From: Streptomyces violaceoruber
GTDB lineage: Bacteria > Actinomycetota > Actinomycetes > Streptomycetales > Streptomycetaceae
Direction of reading: 5' to 3'
Length of the DNA: 12,676 nt
NCBI GenBank assembly: GCA_000720805.1
Contig: JODI01000143.1
Location: 1 to 12,676, forward strand
Part shown: positions 1-7,942 of the stretch, in pieces
Layout: each line of letters starts with the position of its first letter
Numbering within the stretch: position 1 is the stretch's first letter
The notes under the pieces: generated by a model
The model's input: only the letters and a program-made list of their open reading frames with translations
The model's database searches: none
What the model was told of the DNA's origin: nothing
Position numbers and translations under genes: made by a program

Positions 1-1340
1 CCCCCGTACCGACCGCCACCGGCACCCAGCCGCCGCAGACGCAGCCCACCAGCACCCCCGGAGCCGGCACCCCCCTCCCCCCGGAGGCCGCCGCGGCCCA
101 CCCTCGCGCCGCCCAGCCTCTTCCCGCGGAAGCGACCGGAGCCGGAGCAGGGGCAGGGGCAGGGGCAGGGGCGACTCCGCCTGCCGCCTCCCCCGAGCCT
201 CCGGTGGACCCCAACTCCACCCAGGGCAGAGCCATCAGCGTGCGCACGCTCGGTCAGGGCGTACCGTTCACCCGGCACCCGCAGGCACCGCATCCCGCCA
301 CGCCTCCCCCGCATCAGCCGGGCGGCTCGGGTCGGCGCCGCAAACTCGGGACGCGGAACGACCCCGGTGCCGGGCACGCGGAGCAGGCGGCCCGTCCGCA
401 CCCGCAGGGCGACCAGGCCGTCGTACCGCAGCAGCCGCAGCCCCAGGCGTCGCTCGCCGGGCAGTCCCGGCTGGCGCAAGGGACCGAGGGAACGGGACGG
501 TCGTACGCCATAGGCGCACCGGATGTGAACGCCGCCGAGGGACCCGAGCCCCTGGACGGGCCGGGCGGTGCCGTCGAGGTGGCGGATCCGCCGCGCCCGC
601 AGCCGATGGACGACGAACTGCCGCCGGAGCCGTTGGACAACCCGCGCAGGCTGCTGGTGTGGCCGGCGCCGGACGTGACCACGCAGCAGGCGCTGAGCGA
701 CCGCGGGTACCGGCCGGTCATCGTGCACTCGCGAGAGGAGGTCGACGCGCAGATCGCGGCGTTCCCCGCCGCGCTGTTCGTGGACCCGCTGACCGGACCG
801 ATCACGCGGACCGCGCTGCAGTCGCTGCGGCAGGCGGCGGTCGCGGCCGAGGTACCGGTGCTGGTGACGGCCGGGCTCGGACAGGCCTCGCGGGAGGCGG
901 CGTACGGCGCCGATCCCGCCGTACTGCTGAAGGCGCTCGCCCCGCGCGACAGCGAGCAGCATCCGCCGCGGGTCCTGCTGATCGAGGAGCACGCGGAGAT
1001 CGCGCTCGCGTTGACGGCGACGCTGGAGCGGCGCGGGATGCAGGTCGCGCGGGCCGCGAGTGACGCCGACGCGGTGACCCTGGCGGGGCAGCTCAGGCCC
1101 AACCTCGTCGTGATGGACCTGATGCAGGTGCATCGGCGGCGGGCCGGCATCGTGGACTGGCTGCGCTCTCACGGGCAGCTCAACCGCACTCCGCTGGTCG
1201 TCTACACCGCCGCCGTCGACCAGGCGGATCTGCCGCGACTGGCGTCCGGCGAGACGGTCCTTTTCCTCGCCGAGCGGTCCACGAGCAGTGAGGTGCAGAG
1301 CCGGATCGTCGACCTGCTTGCCCGCATCGGCACCAATTGA
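1..1340 (+). CDS. Hybrid sensor histidine kinase/response regulator, C-terminal part (5' end outside window)
   Basis: The frame is open from the left edge (first full codon at 3) to TGA at 1338-1340, so the gene starts upstream. Seen: about 210 residues of Pro/Ala/Gly-rich linker, with the patch AISVRTLGQGVPF that I associate with the region after the ATPase domain of large streptomycete kinases, then two receiver-like modules. Numbering from the in-frame GTG at 204: module 1 spans about 148-248 with Asp194 (LFVDPL), Thr222 and Lys243. Module 2 spans about 255-378 with acidic pair Glu261-Glu262, phospho-acceptor-like Asp305 (VVMDLM) and Thr335, but LFLAERS where the conserved Lys is expected. 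Inference: the C-terminus of a membrane or cytosolic hybrid kinase, with at least one receiver probably not a standard phospho-switch. The kinase core is not in view, so specificity is unknown. The GTG at 204 is an internal Val, not a start. Confidence 0.75.
   Translation, partial: PVPTATGTQPPQTQPTSTPGAGTPLPPEAAAAHPRAAQPLPAEATGAGAGAGAGAGATPPAASPEPPVDPNSTQGRAISVRTLGQGVPFTRHPQAPHPATPPPHQPGGSGRRRKLGTRNDPGAGHAEQAARPHPQGDQAVVPQQPQPQASLAGQSRLAQGTEGTGRSYAIGAPDVNAAEGPEPLDGPGGAVEVADPPRPQPMDDELPPEPLDNPRRLLVWPAPDVTTQQALSDRGYRPVIVHSREEVDAQIAAFPAALFVDPLTGPITRTALQSLRQAAVAAEVPVLVTAGLGQASREAAYGADPAVLLKALAPRDSEQHPPRVLLIEEHAEIALALTATLERRGMQVARAASDADAVTLAGQLRPNLVVMDLMQVHRRRAGIVDWLRSHGQLNRTPLVVYTAAVDQADLPRLASGETVLFLAERSTSSEVQSRIVDLLARIGTN
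147..173 (+). repeat. 6-bp coding microsatellite (GGGGCA), about 4 copies
   Basis: GGGGCA is repeated in frame and encodes a Gly-Ala run (GAGAGAGAGA) in the linker of the hybrid kinase. The period of six keeps the frame, so length changes would only lengthen or shorten the linker. Confidence 0.8.
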
Positions 1341-1381
1341 TCCGTATCGGTTTGATCCGTGTCGGTTTGATCCGTATCGGC
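1337..1381 (+). repeat. 15-bp tandem repeat, 3 copies, starting on the stop codon
   Basis: Units are 1337-1351, 1352-1366 and 1367-1381. The consensus is TTGATCCGTATCGGT, with single-base differences in copies 2 and 3. The first copy contains the TGA that ends the hybrid kinase. More degenerate GATCC/GATCGG words continue to about 1460. No gene is visible between 1341 and 1533. Confidence 0.85.
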
Positions 1382-1462
1382 ACGGTTCAGCCTGGATCGG
1401 TACCATCCGGCATGGATCAGCATGGATTGATCGGGATCGGTGCCGGCTGATCCGGGTCAGCG

Positions 1463-1480
1463 CTGACTGATCCGAGTCAG
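1463..1480. terminator. Possible stem-loop between convergent gene ends
   Basis: CTGACT (1463-1468) pairs perfectly with AGTCAG (1475-1480) across a 6-nt loop. It lies between the convergent stops of the kinase (1340) and the TetR gene (1534), where a bidirectional terminator would be expected. The stem is short and no T-run follows, so this is tentative. Confidence 0.35.
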
Positions 1481-1533
1481 GGCCAATGGTCCGAGTCAGA
1501 GCGGCTGACCCGGGTCCGCGCAAGGGGAAACAC

Positions 1534-2112
1534 CTACGGCGCGACCAGCCTACGTGCCGCCTGCTTGATCGAGGCGCGCAGGCGTTCGCGGTCGGTGTCC
1601 TCGGAGCCCGTGAGGACGCGGCGCATCTGCGGGACGGCGGCGGACCAGTTGGCGAGGGCCGTCAGCAGGAACAGCAGGTCACGGGGCGGGAACGCGTCCG
1701 TGATGACACCCCGGGCCTGGCCGTCCTCGATGGCGGCGACCTTGCGCGTGTAGTGGTCCTGGCGCTGGGTCTCGTCGGGGAGTTCGGAAGTGCCGTACTC
1801 GATGCCCTCCCAGAAGAGGAGGCGCAGCAGTTCGGGGTGGGTCGAGTGGTAGTCGATCAGGCGGTCGATCCAGCCCTCGATGTCGTCCGGGTCGACCGGG
1901 ACGGCGGCGGCGAGGTCGACCATGCAGTTCCCCAGGACTTGGGTGAACAGCTCCGCCTTGTTGCCGAAGTAGGCGTAGATCAACTGCTTGTTCGCCTTGG
2001 CCGCGGCCGCGATCCGGTCGATGCGGGCACCTGCGATGCCGTGCCGGGCGAACTCGGCGACCGCCGCCTCGAAGATCCGGGCCTTGGTGGCCTCGGGGTC
2101 TCTGACTGCCAT
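1534..2112 (-). CDS. TetR/AcrR-family transcriptional repressor
   Basis: Protein of 192 residues, a typical TetR length. The N-terminal DNA-binding domain (MAVRDPEATKARIFEAAV...) has the helix-turn-helix at about residues 31-50, including KQLIYAYFGNK, the family's recognition-helix signature. The C-terminal ligand and dimer domain is all-helical with no recognised ligand pocket. The ATG at 2112 is chosen because the conserved domain begins there. The same frame is open upstream to 2250, but that stretch covers the operators. A GGGAGG lies 12 nt upstream, a rather long spacing. The gene is divergent from the MFS exporter with two palindromes between them, so it very probably represses the exporter and itself. 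The inducer cannot be inferred. Confidence 0.9.
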   Translation of the reverse strand: MAVRDPEATKARIFEAAVAEFARHGIAGARIDRIAAAAKANKQLIYAYFGNKAELFTQVLGNCMVDLAAAVPVDPDDIEGWIDRLIDYHSTHPELLRLLFWEGIEYGTSELPDETQRQDHYTRKVAAIEDGQARGVITDAFPPRDLLFLLTALANWSAAVPQMRRVLTGSEDTDRERLRASIKQAARRLVAP

Positions 2113-2134
2113 GAGGGCAGGGTACCTCCCAAGA

Positions 2135-2151
2135 AACCAACTATTTGGTTG
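2135..2151. promoter_or_regulatory. TetR operator, site 1
   Basis: AACCAACTATTTGGTT (2135-2150) is an imperfect palindrome. Its core CCAACTATTTGGTTG (2137-2151) matches the reverse complement of site 2 at 12 of 15 positions. It touches the TTGACA -35 of the exporter promoter, so binding would block RNA polymerase. That the neighbouring TetR binds here is inferred. Confidence 0.7.
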
Positions 2152-2178
2152 ACAGGGAATTCGGGGTCGGTCCAGACT
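2149..2178 (+). promoter_or_regulatory. Candidate promoter of the MFS gene
   Basis: TTGACA (2149-2154) and CAGACT (2173-2178) are 18 bp apart. The -35 is perfect and the -10 is weak but acceptable for Streptomyces. The expected transcript start is near 2185, about 50 nt before the ATG. Operator sites flank both ends of this promoter. Confidence 0.5.
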
Positions 2179-2189
2179 GTTGGGCGTAT

Positions 2190-2207
2190 CAACCAACCAG
2201 TTAGTTG
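2190..2207. promoter_or_regulatory. TetR operator, site 2
   Basis: CAACCAACCAGTTAGTTG is an imperfect palindrome related to site 1 in inverted orientation. It lies at about +5 to +22 of the inferred exporter transcript. Two sites in one divergent gap fit cooperative or dual repression of both genes. Confidence 0.7.
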
Positions 2208-2237
2208 CTAGAGCAGGCTCTAAGGAGCTCCGTTCCC

Positions 2238-3548
2238 ATGCCGACCGCAATCACCGCCCGGCAGGCCCGTACCCCGACACCTCAGCCGGCCACCGCGCAC
2301 CGCTTCCTCCTCCCTCTGATCGGCCTGGCCACCGCCGTCACGGCCGCCAACATCTACCTCGCGGCCCCGCTGCTCCCCCTCATCGCCCGCGACTTCGGCT
2401 CCACCCCGTCCGCCGTCGCCTGGGTCGCCTCGGTGGCGCAGTTCGGCTACGCCGCCGGCCTGCTCGTCTTCGCCCCGCTCGGCGACAGCGTCAACCGGCG
2501 CCGGCTGGTCGCCGTCCTGTCGCTCGTCACAGCCGCAGCGCTGGTCGCGGGCGCGACGGCCGCGGGGACCACCGCGCTCGCCGCGGCCGTCCTGGTCGCC
2601 TCCGCCGCGACCGTCGTCCCGCAACTCCTCGTGCCGCTGGTGGCCCAGCGCGCCCCCGCCGACCGGCGCGCCCGCCATGTCGCGGCCGTCATCGCGGGCT
2701 TGTTCACCGGCGTCGTGGCCGCACGCGTCCTCGGCGGACTGATCGGCCAGACCTTCGGCTGGCGTGTGGTGTTCGTGGGCGCGGCCGTTCTGACGGCCGT
2801 CCTCGGACTGGTCACCGCGTACGCCCTCCCCGTGGAGGAACGCCGCCGCTCCGGCCCGCTGTTCGCCGGCCTCGCCGCGCTGCCGTCCGTCGTCCGCCGC
2901 TCGCCCGACCTGTGGCGCGCGTGCGTGCGCCAGGCCGGGATGTACGGCGCCTGGAGCGCCCTGTGGACCTCGCTCGCGCTGCTGTTGACGGGCTCGACGT
3001 ACCACCTGTCCACAGCGAGCGCCGGACTCTTCGGCCTCTTCGGGCTGGCGGCGAGCGTGGTCGCACCCCTCGCCGGCGGTCTGGTCGACCACTTCGGCGC
3101 CGCGAAGGTCGTGCGGTCCGCGTATCTCCTCGCCGCCGTCTCGGTGCCGCTGTTCTGGCTGGGCGGGCAGGTGCTGTGGGCCCTGTTCGGTGCCGCGATC
3201 GCGATCCACGCGGCCCTGGTCGCCTCCCACATCGCCAACCAGACCCTCGCGCTGACCTCGACCTCCACCCCCGCGACCGCCAACACGGCCTACGTCGTCG
3301 CCGGCTTCGCGGGCGGCGCCACCGCCTCCGCCCTGGCGGGCTCGGCCTTCAGCCACTTCGGCTGGAGCGGGGTCACCGCGGTGGCGGGCCTGTGGCTGAC
3401 GCTGGGGTGGGTGAGCACGGCGGTACGGCGAGGATCGTCGAAGGCGAGGTCGTCGGAGGCGGGATCGGCAGAGACCGGATCGGCGAAGGCGGGGCCGTCG
3501 GAGGCGGGATCGGCAGAGACCGGATCGGCGAAGACCGCATCGTCGTAG
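2238..3548 (+). CDS. MFS transporter (probable drug/metabolite efflux, DHA-like)
   Basis: A 436-residue polytopic membrane protein. The hydrophobic core (about residues 22-396) has about 12 likely segments and begins LPLIGLATAVTAANIYLAAP. A motif-A-like loop, APLGDSVNRRR (about 79-89), follows TM2, as in proton-coupled MFS exporters. The ATG at 2238 is preceded by AAGGAG (2222-2227) at 10-nt spacing; the upstream TTG at 2205 lies in operator site 2 and is rejected. The gene is divergent from a TetR gene with shared operators, so export of a compound sensed by that repressor is likely; substrate unknown. Odd: the last 40 residues (from about 397) are a low-complexity Ser/Ala/Gly/Glu/Lys tail made by 45-bp repeats. 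The TAG stop at 3546 sits where the other repeat units have GAG. Confidence 0.88.
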   Translation: MPTAITARQARTPTPQPATAHRFLLPLIGLATAVTAANIYLAAPLLPLIARDFGSTPSAVAWVASVAQFGYAAGLLVFAPLGDSVNRRRLVAVLSLVTAAALVAGATAAGTTALAAAVLVASAATVVPQLLVPLVAQRAPADRRARHVAAVIAGLFTGVVAARVLGGLIGQTFGWRVVFVGAAVLTAVLGLVTAYALPVEERRRSGPLFAGLAALPSVVRRSPDLWRACVRQAGMYGAWSALWTSLALLLTGSTYHLSTASAGLFGLFGLAASVVAPLAGGLVDHFGAAKVVRSAYLLAAVSVPLFWLGGQVLWALFGAAIAIHAALVASHIANQTLALTSTSTPATANTAYVVAGFAGGATASALAGSAFSHFGWSGVTAVAGLWLTLGWVSTAVRRGSSKARSSEAGSAETGSAKAGPSEAGSAETGSAKTASS

Positions 3549-3632
3549 GCGGGTTCGGCGGAGGCTGGACCGGCCAAAGCCCCTTCACTGGAGGCGAGTT
3601 CGGCGGAGGCTGGACCGGCGGGAGCCGCATCG
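3453..3632 (+). repeat. 45-bp tandem repeat, 4 units, spanning the MFS stop codon
   Basis: Units start at 3453, 3498, 3543 and 3588. Positions 3453-3488 and 3498-3533 are identical over 36 bp; units 3 and 4 are diverged. Each unit has 15 codons (S-E-A-G-S-A-E-T/A-G-S/P-A-K...). Equivalent codons are GAG at 3456, GAG at 3501, TAG at 3546 and GAG at 3591. The first two units encode the exporter's tail and the last two lie after the stop in the same frame. Confidence 0.9.
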
Positions 3633-3650
3633 TCGAGGCAACTTCCGTGA
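3549..3650 (+). other. In-frame continuation of the MFS tail after the TAG (33 codons)
   Basis: Past the TAG at 3546-3548 the frame stays open for 33 codons, of the same Ala/Gly/Ser/Glu composition, to TGA at 3648-3650. It includes repeat units 3 and 4. It looks like the original C-terminus, cut off by one GAG-to-TAG change, or possibly a readthrough product. No start codon or ribosome site marks it as a separate gene. Confidence 0.6.
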
Positions 3651-3690
3651 AACCGGCTCCGGAGAGACCGCCTCGATACGCCGATGATGT

Positions 3691-3739
3691 GCGCGTGCGC
3701 CGGGCAGGCACCCTGTGGTGCTCCGCCCGGCGCACGCGC
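3691..3739. terminator. Bidirectional hairpin terminator
   Basis: GCGCGTGCGCCGGGC (3691-3705) is the exact reverse complement of 3725-3739, giving a 15-bp stem. The apex adds a smaller hairpin, GCACC-ctgt-GGTGC (3708-3721). It lies between the convergent MFS and acyl-CoA ligase genes, ending 7 nt before the ligase stop. There is no long T-run, as is common for GC-rich actinobacterial terminators. Confidence 0.85.
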
Positions 3740-3746
3740 GTGTTCC

Positions 3747-5402
<1,656 letters not shown>

Positions 5403-5451
5403 GGCGTCCTCCTGAGGCGACATTGCCTGCGCGGTAGTAAGGGCTGCGCAG

Positions 5452-5481
5452 ATTCTCCGCGCATACCGTGCGGTATGTCAC
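5452..5481 (-). promoter_or_regulatory. Promoter of the acyl-CoA ligase gene
   Basis: On the minus strand GTGACA (5481-5476) and GAGAAT (5457-5452) are 18 bp apart, close to the vegetative consensus. The predicted start is near 5445, giving a leader of about 43 nt that includes the AGGAGG. Confidence 0.6.
5462..5477. promoter_or_regulatory. Operator-like palindrome in the acyl-CoA ligase promoter
   Basis: CATACCGTGCGGTATG has perfect 7-bp arms around TG and lies in the spacer between the -35 and -10, touching the -35. This is a classic repressor position. Its size suits a TetR-type dimer. It is unlike the CAACCAA-type sites at the MFS gene, so the local TetR is not the obvious ligand. Confidence 0.7.
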
Positions 5482-5490
5482 TAGCCCAGG

Positions 5491-5502
5491 GTGATCGATC
5501 AC
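5491..5502. promoter_or_regulatory. Perfect 12-bp palindrome upstream of the ligase promoter
   Basis: GTGATCGATCAC lies about 10 bp upstream of the -35, where an activator or a second regulator could bind. No regulator is identified; the palindrome could be chance. Confidence 0.4.
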
Positions 5503-5579
5503 GTCACGTTCCGCTCACCGCGTGAAGACGGTACCGGTTCGGCCCCACGGTGTTATGTGAGTCGTGCGCGTCAGTTCGC

Positions 5580-5643
5580 GTTGCTGCAGGTTCGGGTTAC
5601 TGCAGGTTCGGGTTACTGCAGGTTCGGGTTACTGCAGTTGTCG
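5580..5643. repeat. 16-bp tandem repeat, 4 units, just beyond the sigma gene stop
   Basis: Units are 5580-5595 (one mismatch), 5596-5611, 5612-5627 (identical pair) and 5628-5643 (degenerate). The consensus is GTTACTGCAGGTTCGG and each unit carries CTGCAG. The array ends 2 bp before the stop codon of the leftward sigma gene, so it is in that gene's 3' flank. Period 16 is not a multiple of three, as expected for noncoding DNA. Confidence 0.88.
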
Positions 5644-5645
5644 AG

Positions 5646-6248
5646 TCATCGGACCAGGCCGAGCTCAGGGTCCTCGCGGAGTTTGCCCAACGCCCTCGAC
5701 ACCGCCGACTTCACCGTGCCGACGGACACCCCGAGCACCTCGGCCGTCTGGACCTCGCTGAGGTCCTCGTAGTACCTGAGGACGACCATCGCCCGCTGCC
5801 GGGCGGGCAGTTTCGTGATCGCCCGCCACATCGCGTCGTGCAGCGCCTGCTGCTCCGCCGGATCGGCGCCGGCGAGCTCCGGCTCGGGCTCCGGCAGTTC
5901 GTCGCACGCGAACTCGTCGACCTTGCGCTTGCGCCACTGCGAGGTGCGCGTGTTCAGCAGCGCGCGGCGCACATAGCCGTCGAGCGCACGGTGGTCCTCG
6001 ATGCGCTCCCAGGCCACGTAGGTCTTGGTCAGCGCGGTCTGCAGCAGGTCCTCCGCGTCGCTCGGGTTCGCGGTGAGCGACCGGGCGGTACGCAGCAGCA
6101 CCGGCTGGCGCGCCTTCACGTACGAGGAGAACGACGGGTAGGAGGGAGAGGCGGGGTGGGAGGGGTACGAGGGCTGCGAGGAGTACGGAAGGGTCTGCGT
6201 CGCCGGCGTGGCGGCCTTCGAAGCGCTGGTGCAGACGGGTGTGGTCAT
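5646..6248 (-). CDS. SigE-family (ECF-like) RNA polymerase sigma factor
   Basis: Directs RNA polymerase to a specific promoter set. The protein is 200 residues. Residues 1-41 are a Ser/Pro/Tyr-rich extension (PSYPSHPASPSYPSFSSY), longer than needed for the fold. Sigma region 2 is at about 42-110, with DAEDLLQTALTKTYVAW (64-80) and GYVRRALLNTRTSQWRKRK. An acidic linker (DELPEPEPE) follows. Region 4 is at about 134-195, with helix-turn-helix SEVQTAEVLGVSVGTVKSAV (164-183). The start is ATG 6248; no strong ribosome site is visible. No anti-sigma gene is next to it: a 527-bp repeat-rich gap lies upstream and the ligase promoter downstream. Its regulon and signal cannot be read from the sequence. 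Confidence 0.88.
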   Translation of the reverse strand: MTTPVCTSASKAATPATQTLPYSSQPSYPSHPASPSYPSFSSYVKARQPVLLRTARSLTANPSDAEDLLQTALTKTYVAWERIEDHRALDGYVRRALLNTRTSQWRKRKVDEFACDELPEPEPELAGADPAEQQALHDAMWRAITKLPARQRAMVVLRYYEDLSEVQTAEVLGVSVGTVKSAVSRALGKLREDPELGLVR

Positions 6249-6509
6249 GGCTCAACGCTATGAGCGCGGGCCCCTCCCTCTCATCGGCCGCAGGTCCCGG
6301 AGACGAGTCCGCCTCAGGTTGTAGGGGTGGTGCTGGCTGCACCTCCTGAAGGTGGACGAGCGGGACGGAGGTACTGCGGGATTACCCCTGGGGGGTCACC
6401 CGCCGACGGCTGCGACCGGTTCACTCCTGGGCGTTCAGGACCCAATACGGAATACGGAACGGATGCGGCATTTGGGCGGATGCGAGATACGGACGTGCGC
6501 GAGAAGCGG

Positions 6510-6543
6510 ACGGACACGGCATTCAGACGGACACGGCATTCAG
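6510..6543. repeat. 17-bp direct repeat, 2 perfect copies
   Basis: ACGGACACGGCATTCAG occurs at 6510-6526 and again, adjacent and identical, at 6527-6543. Related words (ACGGCATTT-like, ACGGATACG) lie on both sides. Confidence 0.9.
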
Positions 6544-6688
6544 GCGGCACACGGATACGAGATGTGGATCCGGTCCGCCACCGGGCGGCAGGTCGCGACC
6601 ACCTCGACCGTCGGCGGCCGGTGCCGACAGTGGCGGTCGGCAGTCCGCGGTCGGCAGTCCACGTTAGGCAGTCCGCGGTCGGCGTCGA

Positions 6689-6737
6689 CAGTCGGCAGTC
6701 GGCAGTCGGCAGTCGGCAGTCGGCAGTCGGCAGTCGG
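6689..6737. repeat. (CAGTCGG)7 heptanucleotide array
   Basis: Seven perfect head-to-tail copies of CAGTCGG span 49 bp, with degenerate copies on both sides (about 6636-6688 and 6738-6760). The array begins 38 bp downstream of the stop of the leftward thiolase gene. Perfect copies suggest recent slippage expansion. Confidence 0.95.
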
Positions 6738-6775
6738 CAGTCCACGTTCGGCAGTTTGCGGTCCAGTGCCGTCTA

Positions 6776-7942
6776 TCAGTGGTCCGAGGTCAGTACCAGG
6801 CCCGACGTCGGCACCCCCGTCCCCGCTGTCACCAGGGTCCGGCTCGCTCCCGGTATCTGGTTCACGGCGGTGCCTCGGATCTGACGTACGCCTTCCGCGA
6901 TGCCGTTCATCCCGTGCAGATACGCCTCCCCCAGCTGTCCCCCGTGTGTGTTCAGCGGCAGCCGCTCCTCCGCCACGAAGTCGGATGCCTCCCCTTTTCC
7001 GCAGAAGCCGAACTCCTCCAGTTGCGTCAGCACGAACGGGGTGAAGTGGTCGTACAGAATCCCCACATCGATCTCGGCGGGCGTGAGTCCTGAGGTCCGC
7101 CACAGTTGCCGGGCCACCACGCCCATCTCCGGCAGGCCGGTCAGGTCGTCGCGGTAGAAGCTGGTCATCTGCTCCTGGGCCCGGCCCGCTCCCTGGGCGG
7201 CCGCCGTGATGACGGCGGGCCGGTGGGGCAGGTCGCGGGCCCGCTCCACGGACGTGACCACGAGAGCCTGGCCGCCGTCGGTCTCCTGGCAGCAGTCCAG
7301 CAGCCGCAGCGGCTCGACGATCCAGCGGGAGGACGCGTGGTCGGCCAGGGTGATCGGGCGGCCGTGGAAGTAGGCCGCCGGGTTGGTCGCCGCGTGTCTG
7401 CGGTTCGTGACCGCCACGTGTCCGAACGCCTCCGGTGTCAGGCCGTACGTGTGCAGGTACCGCTGGGCCGCCATCGCCACCCAGGACGCCGGTGTGAGCA
7501 GCCCGAAGGGCAGGGACCAGCCGAGCGCGACACCCTCCGCCGACGGCTCCCGGTGCTGTACGCCCGAGCCGAATCTCCGGCCCGACCGTTCGTTGAAGGC
7601 TCGATAGCAGACGACCACCTCTGCCACGCCCGTGGCGACGGCGAGCGCGGCCTGCTGGACGGTGGCGCAGGCCGCCCCGCCGCCGTAGTGGACGCGGGAG
7701 AAGAAGGCCAGCTCGCCCATTCCGCAGGCCTGGGCGACGGTGATCTCCGGGCTGGTGTCCATCGTGAACGTGACCATCCCGTCCACGTCGGCCGGTCGCA
7801 GCCCGGCGTCCTCCAGCGCGGCCCGCACCGCCTCCGCCGCCAGCCGCAGTTCGCTGCGCCCCGAGTCCTTGGAGAACTCCGTGGCCCCGATACCGACGAT
7901 CGCCGCGCGTCCGCCGAGCGAGTCCCGGGTGCGTAGGCTCAT
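6776..7942 (-). CDS. ltp2: SCP2-thiolase/lipid-transfer-like protein, probable Ltp2-type retro-aldolase
   Basis: Protein of 388 residues with a thiolase fold (RAAIVGIGATEFSK at the start, GGGAACATV with Cys92, NTHGG at 331-335). Known: Ltp2 cleaves the C17 beta-hydroxy acyl-CoA of sterol side chains by a retro-aldol reaction, releasing propionyl-CoA and a 17-ketosteroid, and works bound to the DUF35 domain of ChsH2. Two tyrosines in conserved motifs, Tyr297 (ILYDHFTP) and Tyr341 (GEAYLHGMN), lie where I recall the Ltp2 catalytic tyrosines. The ATG at 7942 overlaps the preceding TGA as ATGA, with GAGGAG 7 nt upstream inside the previous gene, so it is translationally coupled. It is third in the operon after the ChsH2-like and ChsH1-like genes. 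The true substrate may not be a steroid. A generic SCP2-thiolase is the alternative. Confidence 0.8.
   Translation of the reverse strand: MSLRTRDSLGGRAAIVGIGATEFSKDSGRSELRLAAEAVRAALEDAGLRPADVDGMVTFTMDTSPEITVAQACGMGELAFFSRVHYGGGAACATVQQAALAVATGVAEVVVCYRAFNERSGRRFGSGVQHREPSAEGVALGWSLPFGLLTPASWVAMAAQRYLHTYGLTPEAFGHVAVTNRRHAATNPAAYFHGRPITLADHASSRWIVEPLRLLDCCQETDGGQALVVTSVERARDLPHRPAVITAAAQGAGRAQEQMTSFYRDDLTGLPEMGVVARQLWRTSGLTPAEIDVGILYDHFTPFVLTQLEEFGFCGKGEASDFVAEERLPLNTHGGQLGEAYLHGMNGIAEGVRQIRGTAVNQIPGASRTLVTAGTGVPTSGLVLTSDH

Larger units (their letters stand above)
6249..6775. other. Repeat-rich intergenic region, no supported gene
   Basis: Open frames here (for example leftward 6745-6314) are created by the repeats or run on as shadows of neighbours. 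Contents: AATACGG twice (6444-6457), a 17-bp direct repeat (6510-6543), degenerate GCAGTCC/GCGGTCGG words (about 6636-6685) and a perfect heptamer array (6689-6737). The sigma gene promoter should lie within about 6260-6400, but no convincing -35/-10 pair was found. Confidence 0.7.

Noticed and set aside
1486..2211. 241-residue rightward open frame over the TetR gene
   Set aside because: It is antisense to a clear TetR helix-turn-helix protein, and would also run through both operators.
5403..5423. Longer ATG start for the acyl-CoA ligase (MSPQEDA...)
   Set aside because: There is no ribosome site before the ATG at 5423. Its first codons contain the AGGAGG that serves the GTG at 5402.
5646..6248. 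Naming the sigma factor sigQ or another specific streptomycete sigma
   Set aside because: The family is clear, but there is no afsQ-type two-component system or other diagnostic neighbour, so a specific symbol would be a guess.
6314..6745. Leftward open frame with repeated TADCRLP peptides
   Set aside because: The peptide is just the translation of the CAGTCGG array and neighbouring repeats. It has no ribosome site and no family.
6444..6760. Possible CRISPR array
   Set aside because: The repeats are 7 and 17 bp and directly adjacent, with no unique spacers, no palindromic 25-40 bp repeat and no cas genes.
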